Source: Fusobacterium sp. (GTDB lineage Bacteria; Fusobacteriota; Fusobacteriia; Fusobacteriales; Fusobacteriaceae). Taken from it: a stretch of DNA of 20,454 bases. The stretch spans positions 1 through 20,454 of the forward strand of contig DXSD01000031.1 in assembly GCA_019410665.1 (NCBI GenBank), written 5' to 3'. The notes beneath the pieces are model-generated. The model did not search any database and had not been told where the DNA came from. It saw only the letters and a program-made list of their open reading frames with translations. This document shows, in pieces, positions 15,395 through 20,454 of this stretch; the stretch's first letter is position 1, and every line of letters starts with the position of its first letter. The translations under genes and the position numbers were made by a program.

Positions 15395-15409
15395 TTACAA
15401 ACTTTGTAA
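15395..15409. repeat. 15-bp palindrome beside the HAD-gene terminator
   Basis: TTACAAA and TTTGTAA flank a single C. It lies directly downstream of the HAD terminator hairpin on the minus strand and resembles that hairpin's inner stem TTACAA/TTGTAA. It may be a duplicated stem fragment or a regulatory site upstream of the glycogen promoter. Confidence 0.35.
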
Positions 15410-15450
15410 TATAAAAAGAGCAGTTACAATTTGTAACTACTCTTTTTATA
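15410..15450 (-). terminator. Terminator of the beta-glucoside unit after the HAD gene
   Basis: A 20-nt stem with a single mismatch (15410-15429 against 15431-15450) overlaps the HAD stop codon. On the minus strand it ends CTCTTTTTATATTA. Its AGAG-CAGTTACAA arm resembles the GAGGCAGTTGCAA arm of the glgX terminator. Confidence 0.75.
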
Positions 15451-16279
15451 TTAATTCAAACTTTTTAAAAGCTTTCCACAGTCCATCTTTTTCAACGTCA
15501 TCAGTTATATAGTCAGCTATTTCTTTTATTTCAGGACCACCATTTCCCATAGCTACACCAATTTCACAACATTTTAACATAGGGATATCAATTTTTGCAT
15601 CTCCAAAAGCTATGGTATCTTTTATATCTGCTCCTAAGTATTCTACTAATTTTTTTACTGCAATAGCTTTATCTATATTTTTTACACCAACATCTCCAAA
15701 AAGAGCTATTTCTCCCTTTCCACCCCAAGTATTGACTTCTAAATCGGTGAAAACTTCTTTAGCTTCTAAATAATCATCATAACTATTAAGTACAAAGCTT
15801 ATTTTATTAAGATCATCCCTATATAATTTTTCTCCAAATATCATCTCAGGAAAAGCTTCTCTAACTGTTAATTTCTCTGCTCCTAATTTTCCTTTTCTTT
15901 TGCTATACTCTTGAATAGCCTTTTCTCCTACTACTTCAAATTTTTCACTAGCAAATAATCCATTGTTACTTTCTAAATAAAATTCTAAATTTTTACTATG
16001 GAGCCAGTCTACAATTTTTTTACACTCATTTAAAGTTAAAACTTGGTGCATAACAACAGCTCCACGATCTTCTATATAGCTCCCATTTCCTCCAATCATT
16101 CCATCTAATCCAATATCCCAAAGTTCTTGATATACTTCTGCTTTACTTCTTCCTGTACAAATATATACTCTATGGCCATTTTTTCTAGCTAATCTTATAG
16201 CTTCAATAGCTGATTTAGGAATTTTATTTTCATAATCCACTAAAGTTCCATCTACATCTAAAAATATTATTTTTTTCAT
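15446..16279 (-). CDS. Cof-type HAD-IIB phosphatase
   Basis: Protein of 277 residues. Motif I DVDGTL (D8, D10) is at the N-terminus, motif II is in ICTGRS, and a lysine follows in KNIDKAIAVKKL. Motif III/IV is AFGDAKIDIPML, where many Cof proteins have GDxxND. The long insert between motifs II and III is the type IIB cap. These enzymes typically dephosphorylate sugar phosphates or related metabolites; the substrate cannot be read here. AGAGGTG precedes the ATG. It lies 44 nt downstream of the 6-phospho-beta-glucosidase gene, past a small hairpin, so it probably belongs to the beta-glucoside unit and may remove excess sugar phosphate. It ends at a strong terminator that overlaps its stop codon. 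Confidence 0.88.
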   Translation of the reverse strand: MKKIIFLDVDGTLVDYENKIPKSAIEAIRLARKNGHRVYICTGRSKAEVYQELWDIGLDGMIGGNGSYIEDRGAVVMHQVLTLNECKKIVDWLHSKNLEFYLESNNGLFASEKFEVVGEKAIQEYSKRKGKLGAEKLTVREAFPEMIFGEKLYRDDLNKISFVLNSYDDYLEAKEVFTDLEVNTWGGKGEIALFGDVGVKNIDKAIAVKKLVEYLGADIKDTIAFGDAKIDIPMLKCCEIGVAMGNGGPEIKEIADYITDDVEKDGLWKAFKKFELI

Positions 16280-16300
16280 CTTTTCACCTCTTCATATTAG

Positions 16301-16320
16301 AAAAGGGAGATTTCTCTCCC
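16301..16320 (-). terminator. Small GAAA-loop hairpin between glucosidase and HAD genes
   Basis: On the minus strand GGGAGA-GAAA-TCTCCC is followed by TTTTC. The 6-bp stem with a GNRA tetraloop starts 3 nt after the glucosidase stop. It may be a partial terminator or an mRNA-stabilising 3' end that lowers HAD expression relative to the upstream genes. Confidence 0.55.
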
Positions 16321-16323
16321 TCT

Positions 16324-17763
16324 TTATAGTTCCTCTCCATTAGTTTTAATTACATTTTTATACCACTCAAAAGATTTTTTCTTATATCTTTTTCCAGTTC
16401 CTGAACCATCATCATTTTTATCAACATAGATAAAACCATAACGTTTTCTTAATTCTCCAGTTGTAAATGAAACTAGATCTATACATCCCCAAGGAGTATA
16501 TCCCATCAATTCCACTCCATCTAGTTCAACAGCTTTTTCCATTTCTAAGATATGAGCTTTTAAATAATCTATTCTATAACTATCATCACACTCTTTATTC
16601 TCATCTAGAATATCTATTGCTCCAAATCCATTTTCTACAATAAATATAGGTAGTTCATATCTTTCATAGATATTTGTTAAAGAGTATCTAATTCCTACTG
16701 GATCTATTGGCCATCCCCAATCACTAGCTTTAATATATGGATTAGCTACAGTTTTTTCTGTACTTCCATCCATTGCTTTAGAGATATCTTTTTTAGCATC
16801 AGCTTTTACCACATTAGACATATAGTAACTAATTCCTATATAGTCCACTTTTCCTTCTGCTAAAATCTCTAAATCTCCCTCTTCAATTTTTAAATTTACA
16901 TTCTCTTTTTTCCAGATAGTTTTAGCATATGCTGGATAGTGTCCACGAACATGTACATCCATAAAATAGTATCTATCATGCATAGCTTCTACAGCAGTTA
17001 TCATATCTTCTGGATTACAAGAGTATGGATAGATAGGAACAAATGAACACATACATCCTATTTTAAATTCTGGATTGATCTCATGTCCTTTTTTTACAAC
17101 TAGGGCACTTGCTAAAAACTCATGGTGAGCTACTTGGTACATAGTTTCTCTTGGATTAGAGTATTCAGAAAATTTAACACCAGAGTTTGTCCATCCAAAT
17201 ATATCAGCTGAAGTATTAGCTTGGTTATTGATCTCATTAAAAGTCATCCAATATTTAACTTTATTTTTGTAACGTTCCATAACTGTAACTGCATATTTTA
17301 CAAAGAAATCTATAACTTTTCTATTCATCCAACCACCATAATTTTTTGCTAGATGGTATGGCATTTCAAAATGGCTAAGTGTAATTACAGGTTCAATACC
17401 ATATTTTAATAACTCATCAAATAGATTATCATAGAATTTTAATCCCTCTTCATTAGGTAACATATCATCACCATTAGGGAAAATTCTTGTCCAAGCTATA
17501 CTTGTTCTAAAACATTTAAATCCCATTTCTGCTAAAAGAGCCACATCTTCTTTATAGTTATGATAAAAATCAACAGCTTCATGGTTAGGATAGAACTCTC
17601 CTTCAATAACTCCATCTGTAATTTTTCTCATTGAAGTTCTTGATCCTCCTGTCATTACATCAGCAACACTAGGACCTTTTCCTCCAGCATTCCAACCACC
17701 TTCTATTTGATGAGCTGCTACAGCTCCTCCCCATAAGAAATTTTCTGACATTTTATATCCCAT
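16324..17763 (-). CDS. 6-phospho-beta-glucosidase (GH1, BglA-type)
   Basis: Protein of 479 residues. It hydrolyses PTS-imported 6-phospho-beta-glucosides such as cellobiose phosphate or arbutin phosphate to glucose 6-phosphate plus glucose or aglycone. GH1 landmarks are the N-terminal FLWGGAVAAHQIEGGWN (9-25), TFNEIN with acid/base E177, and FIVENGFG with nucleophile E377. The 6-phosphate pocket is shown by S432, K440 and Y442 in DLVSFTTGELRKRYGFIYVD, the Ser/Lys/Tyr trio found in 6-phospho-glycosidases but not ordinary beta-glucosidases. AAGGAGA lies 7-8 nt before the ATG. It follows the PTS permease gene by 25 nt, which supplies the phosphorylated substrate. Cytoplasmic. The exact sugar preference is not determinable. 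Confidence 0.95.
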   Translation of the reverse strand: MGYKMSENFLWGGAVAAHQIEGGWNAGGKGPSVADVMTGGSRTSMRKITDGVIEGEFYPNHEAVDFYHNYKEDVALLAEMGFKCFRTSIAWTRIFPNGDDMLPNEEGLKFYDNLFDELLKYGIEPVITLSHFEMPYHLAKNYGGWMNRKVIDFFVKYAVTVMERYKNKVKYWMTFNEINNQANTSADIFGWTNSGVKFSEYSNPRETMYQVAHHEFLASALVVKKGHEINPEFKIGCMCSFVPIYPYSCNPEDMITAVEAMHDRYYFMDVHVRGHYPAYAKTIWKKENVNLKIEEGDLEILAEGKVDYIGISYYMSNVVKADAKKDISKAMDGSTEKTVANPYIKASDWGWPIDPVGIRYSLTNIYERYELPIFIVENGFGAIDILDENKECDDSYRIDYLKAHILEMEKAVELDGVELMGYTPWGCIDLVSFTTGELRKRYGFIYVDKNDDGSGTGKRYKKKSFEWYKNVIKTNGEEL

Positions 17764-17788
17764 AATCTCTTCTCCTTAAAATTCTTAA

Positions 17789-19174
17789 TTAATTTTCGTT
17801 ATTTTTACTTTCATCAAATCCAACTATTTGAACTAAGATAATTGTAGCTACTATTGAAACTATTGTTCCAACTACCATTCCTACAAATTTAGACATCTCT
17901 CCTGGATTTATTGCATTTACTATTGTAAGTATCCCTGGAAGCCCTGCATATGCAAAATACATAGCATTAAAGAAACTCATTACAACTGCTCCAATTGCAC
18001 CACCTAAGCAAGCACAAATAAATGGTTTTTTAAGTCTTAATGTTACTCCATAAAGAGCTGGTTCTGTTATTCCAAATATTCCAGTTACTCCTGCTGAAAA
18101 GGCAACTTTTTTAAACTCTTGATTTTTAGCTTTTAAAAATACTCCAAAAGCTGCTGCCATTTGTGCTACTACTGCTAAAGTTTGATATGCTTGGAAATAG
18201 TCATAACCATTATTAGCAAAGTTTGCCATTACCATAGGAGTTACACCCCAGTGTACACCAAATACTACAAACACTTGCCAAAAACCACTAATTATAACTC
18301 CACCTAACATTGGTGCTTTATCCATTAAATAGTTAAATCCTATAGATACTCCATTTGCTCCAGCATTTGTAATAGGTCCTATTAGTAAAATTGTTAAAGG
18401 AACCATAATTATCATACAGAAAAAAGGAACAAATAAAGCTTTTAAAACCTCTGGCAATCTCTTTTCAATCCATCTTTCTAAATATGAAAGTAACCATACT
18501 AAAAATAGTGGTGGTAATACTGTTGATCCATAAGTCATACTATTCAATTTAAAAATTAAGAAACTTAACTCTTCTCCTGCTGCTATTCTTCCTGCTATTT
18601 GTACCCAAGTTGGATTAATTAAAGCAGCACAACATGTAACTGCTATATAAGTGTTACATTTAAAATGTTTTGATGCTGTAATTGCTATTAAAATCGGTAA
18701 GAAACTAAATGGTGTCCATGATATAAAACTTAACACTTCATATGTTCCTGTTGTAGCAAAGCTAGGGTATGCTAAGTTGATCAGTATCAATATACCTTGC
18801 AATATTCCTGCTGCTGCTAATATATATACAAAGGGAGCAAAAACTCCTGACATTGTAGCTATTACTCTATTCAAGATAGGCTGTTTTGTTTCTTGAACTA
18901 CATCACTCCCTATATTTTCTCCTAATAACTTTACTACCTCATCATATACTTTCCCAACATTTGTTCCAATTACTATTTGAAATTGCCCACCTTTTTCAAC
19001 TGCTGTTATTACTCCAGTTAAAGTAGTTATTCTTTCCTTTAAATCTGCTGGAGTATTTTTTAAAACTAAACGTAATCTTGTTGCACAACGAGATGCATTA
19101 ACTATATTTTCTTTTCCTCCAACTTCTTTTAATATATCTTCTGCTAATTTAGGATAATTTTTTACTTGTGCCAT
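17789..19174 (-). CDS. PTS beta-glucoside-type permease EIIBC (no EIIA domain)
   Basis: Protein of 461 residues in the inner membrane. It imports and phosphorylates a beta-glucoside. The EIIB domain (about 1-90) has the phosphocysteine C30 in SRCATRLRL and the fold marker GTNVGKVYDEV. The EIIC domain (about 105-455) has many hydrophobic segments and the conserved GITEPALYG motif. BglF-type proteins of about 620 residues carry a C-terminal EIIA. This one stops after EIIC, so it must borrow a glucose-type EIIA (Crr-like) encoded elsewhere. GAGGAGGG precedes the ATG. The glucosidase follows 25 nt downstream. Regulation is likely by the adjacent RpiR protein through the palindrome at 19302-19316. 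Specificity within the glucose/glucoside/sucrose/trehalose group is inferred only from the neighbour gene. Confidence 0.93.
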   Translation of the reverse strand: MAQVKNYPKLAEDILKEVGGKENIVNASRCATRLRLVLKNTPADLKERITTLTGVITAVEKGGQFQIVIGTNVGKVYDEVVKLLGENIGSDVVQETKQPILNRVIATMSGVFAPFVYILAAAGILQGILILINLAYPSFATTGTYEVLSFISWTPFSFLPILIAITASKHFKCNTYIAVTCCAALINPTWVQIAGRIAAGEELSFLIFKLNSMTYGSTVLPPLFLVWLLSYLERWIEKRLPEVLKALFVPFFCMIIMVPLTILLIGPITNAGANGVSIGFNYLMDKAPMLGGVIISGFWQVFVVFGVHWGVTPMVMANFANNGYDYFQAYQTLAVVAQMAAAFGVFLKAKNQEFKKVAFSAGVTGIFGITEPALYGVTLRLKKPFICACLGGAIGAVVMSFFNAMYFAYAGLPGILTIVNAINPGEMSKFVGMVVGTIVSIVATIILVQIVGFDESKNNEN

Positions 19175-19301
19175 TTTTCCCTCCTCTTATTATTCAAAAT
19201 ATTTTACAATATTAATATAGCATAATAAGATTTGTTTTTTAACACTTTTAACTAATATAGGGTATAAGTTTCATATTTTTTTGATTTATAGTTATATTTT
19301 T

Positions 19302-19316
19302 TGAAACAATGTTTCA
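19302..19316. promoter_or_regulatory. Candidate RpiR operator upstream of the PTS gene
   Basis: TGAAACA and TGTTTCA flank a single base, a perfect 15-bp palindrome. It directly abuts the rpiR-family stop codon, about 128 bp upstream of the PTS start. A further TGAAAC half-site occurs on the minus strand near 19268-19273. The promoter between them is not clear: the best candidate is an extended -10 TGCTATATT around 19217-19225, without a good -35. Confidence 0.6.
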
Positions 19317-20201
19317 TTAGATATTCTTTTTTAACTCTTCTACACCTTTTATCAAACCCCAAAAATGACTTTCACCCTTTTTTTCATATAACTTATTTAA
19401 ATCAATATTTTTTCCTAAATCATAACTGAATTCCAATCCCCAAATAATATCTAAAATATATTTAACTGAAGAGATAAAAGTTGGTGTTAAAAAAGCTTCA
19501 ATACTCTTAGTAGTTGCAGCATAAACATACTCATCTGCCATTCCTGCTAAAGTACTTTTTTTAGAAGTTGTTATAACTATTACCTTAGTTTCCCTTTGCT
19601 TTAATATTTTAACCAATTCCATCAATCTTGAGTTTTCCCCTGTCTGGCTTATCACTATAGCTAAATTTTTATTGTTACTCAACAAAGCATTTAAAGCTCT
19701 TGTATTTGTAGCAGTATTTACTGTTGATTTTTTTCCTGCATATAAAAGTTGACTACTAGCATACTGTGCAATATGAATATTTATATCATAAGCATAGAAA
19801 TCTATAACTTCAGCTTCATGAACTAATTTTCTAATCCTTTTTAATTGCTCAAAAGAAAGAGTATTTGCAGTGTCTTCTATAGCCTTTTTCTCAATCTCTG
19901 TCATCTTTCTCATAATCGTTACTACATTTTCTTTTTCATTTAGCTCAATTTCTCCCAATTTATGCTCTTTATCTAGTACTTTTAATTCACTTACAAATTT
20001 TATTTTAAATTCACTATAACCTTTATATCCTAATTTATTACAAAATCTAACTACAGTAGCTGCACTAGTATAGGTTACTTTTCCTAACTCTCTTGCTGAC
20101 AATTTTTCTATCTCTTCCATATGTTCTATAATATAATCTCTTATATCTAATTCACTAGTTGTTCCATCTTTAAATAATTGCAATTCTCTTAATATACTCA
20201 T
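19317..20201 (-). CDS. RpiR-family transcriptional regulator
   Basis: Protein of 294 residues with an N-terminal HTH_6 domain (about 1-75; LSARELGKVTYTSAATVVRFCNKLGYKGYSEFK is the typical RpiR recognition region). A C-terminal SIS domain (about 120-260) binds phosphosugars; it shows IDFYAYDINIHIAQYASSQLLYAG, LAIVISQTGENSRLMELV and KVIVITTSKKSTLAGMADEYVYA. Such regulators sense a sugar phosphate and control the adjacent catabolic genes. Here the target is inferred to be the PTS-glucosidase-HAD unit just downstream, with 6-phospho-glucoside or a hexose phosphate as likely ligand. AAGGAGA lies 4 nt before the ATG. The gene has its own promoter and no clear terminator before the PTS gene, so some read-through is possible. 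Confidence 0.92.
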   Translation of the reverse strand: MSILRELQLFKDGTTSELDIRDYIIEHMEEIEKLSARELGKVTYTSAATVVRFCNKLGYKGYSEFKIKFVSELKVLDKEHKLGEIELNEKENVVTIMRKMTEIEKKAIEDTANTLSFEQLKRIRKLVHEAEVIDFYAYDINIHIAQYASSQLLYAGKKSTVNTATNTRALNALLSNNKNLAIVISQTGENSRLMELVKILKQRETKVIVITTSKKSTLAGMADEYVYAATTKSIEAFLTPTFISSVKYILDIIWGLEFSYDLGKNIDLNKLYEKKGESHFWGLIKGVEELKKNI

Positions 20202-20253
20202 ACTTTCTCCTTACTATTATTCTAGATAACAAAAATATTTATAACTATTTCTA

Positions 20254-20268
20254 ATGATATTATATCAT
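20254..20268. repeat. 15-bp AT-only palindrome over the rpiR -10 box
   Basis: ATGATAT and ATATCAT flank one T. It overlaps the proposed -10 element. It does not resemble the GAAAC-type palindrome at 19302, so it may be a site for another regulator or an AT-rich coincidence. Confidence 0.3.
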
Positions 20269-20292
20269 ATTTATTCTTTTTATTTTTGTCAG
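20264..20292 (-). promoter_or_regulatory. Promoter of the RpiR-family regulator
   Basis: On the minus strand CTGACA (20287-20292) and TATGAT (20264-20269) are spaced by 17 bp. It lies just downstream of the rpmA terminator and about 60 bp upstream of the regulator start. Confidence 0.6.
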
Positions 20293-20298
20293 TAAATA

Positions 20299-20325
20299 GA
20301 AAAAAAGCCCCAAAATTTGGGGCTT
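20299..20325 (-). terminator. Strong terminator after rpmA
   Basis: On the minus strand AAGCCCCAAA pairs with TTTGGGGCTT around one unpaired base, followed by a run of seven T. This is a textbook intrinsic terminator that separates the ribosomal-protein operon from the sugar regulator. Confidence 0.92.
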
Positions 20326-20347
20326 CTATACTTTCTGATTAACTCAA

Positions 20348-20454
20348 CTATTTTGCTGCGTATACAGATACTTGCTTCTTGTCTTTTCCTAATCTTTCAA
20401 ATTTTACATATCCATCGATTAGAGCAAATAGAGTGTGGTCTTTACCCATTCCCA
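20348..20454 (-). CDS. rpmA: Ribosomal protein L27, C-terminal part (partial)
   Basis: The last 34 residues of a minus-strand gene running off the right end read GMGKDHTLFALIDGYVKFER and then LGKDKKQVSVYAAK. This is the conserved C-terminal half of bacterial L27, including the G-DHTLFAL-DG-VKFE signature. L27 sits in the 50S subunit near the peptidyl-transferase centre. In most bacteria rpmA follows rplU, which would lie outside the window. The stop is followed by the strong terminator. Confidence 0.93.
   Translation of the reverse strand, partial: GMGKDHTLFALIDGYVKFERLGKDKKQVSVYAAK

Noticed and set aside
1..20454. CRISPR arrays, transposases, phage genes, tRNA or rRNA
   Set aside because: No regularly spaced repeats, no mobile-element proteins and no tRNA-like or rRNA-like segments were recognised on reading the window.

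Overview
The window is AT-rich, densely coded DNA with short intergenic gaps and strong GGAGG-type ribosome binding sites. GlgC/GlgD pairing, YwqK/MORN-type repeats, RpiR control of sugar uptake and overall composition suggest a Fusobacterium, perhaps one of the sugar-fermenting species such as F. mortiferum, F. varium or F. ulcerans. The genus is an inference; the species cannot be fixed from this sequence. Almost every gene is on the minus strand. The exception is glgX.

Layout from left to right. An HU-type nucleoid protein gene (93-413, minus) is divergent from glgX (605-2569, plus), which has a clear TTGACT-17-TATAAT promoter. Convergent to glgX is a two-gene minus-strand unit: a cobalamin riboswitch with its own promoter and terminator-type expression platform (about 4371-4683), a nine-repeat MORN/YwqK-like protein (3613-4353), and a metal-dependent TIM-barrel sugar isomerase/epimerase-like protein (2649-3599). 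Neither gene is a recognised B12 synthesis, transport or isozyme gene, so this unit is the most unusual item here.

From 15238 down to 4822 runs a seven-gene glycogen operon: TrmB-type regulator, malQ, glgP, glgB, glgC, glgD, glgA. Gaps are only 9 to 23 nt, and the promoter and a candidate operator lie upstream of the regulator. It carries synthesis (GlgC/GlgD make ADP-glucose, GlgA elongates, GlgB branches) and breakdown (GlgP phosphorolysis, MalQ recycling of short chains) on one transcript. GlgX, which trims branches, is a separate transcript nearby.

To the right is a beta-glucoside uptake unit: an RpiR-family regulator (19317-20201), a PTS EIIBC permease without EIIA, a GH1 6-phospho-beta-glucosidase, and a Cof-type HAD phosphatase. 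A perfect 15-bp palindrome between the regulator and the permease is a likely operator. Together these genes would import and hydrolyse beta-glucosides, and the resulting glucose 6-phosphate could feed glycolysis or, via glucose 1-phosphate, glycogen. The window ends in the 3' part of rpmA (ribosomal protein L27) with a strong terminator. No tRNA, rRNA, CRISPR array or transposase was seen.
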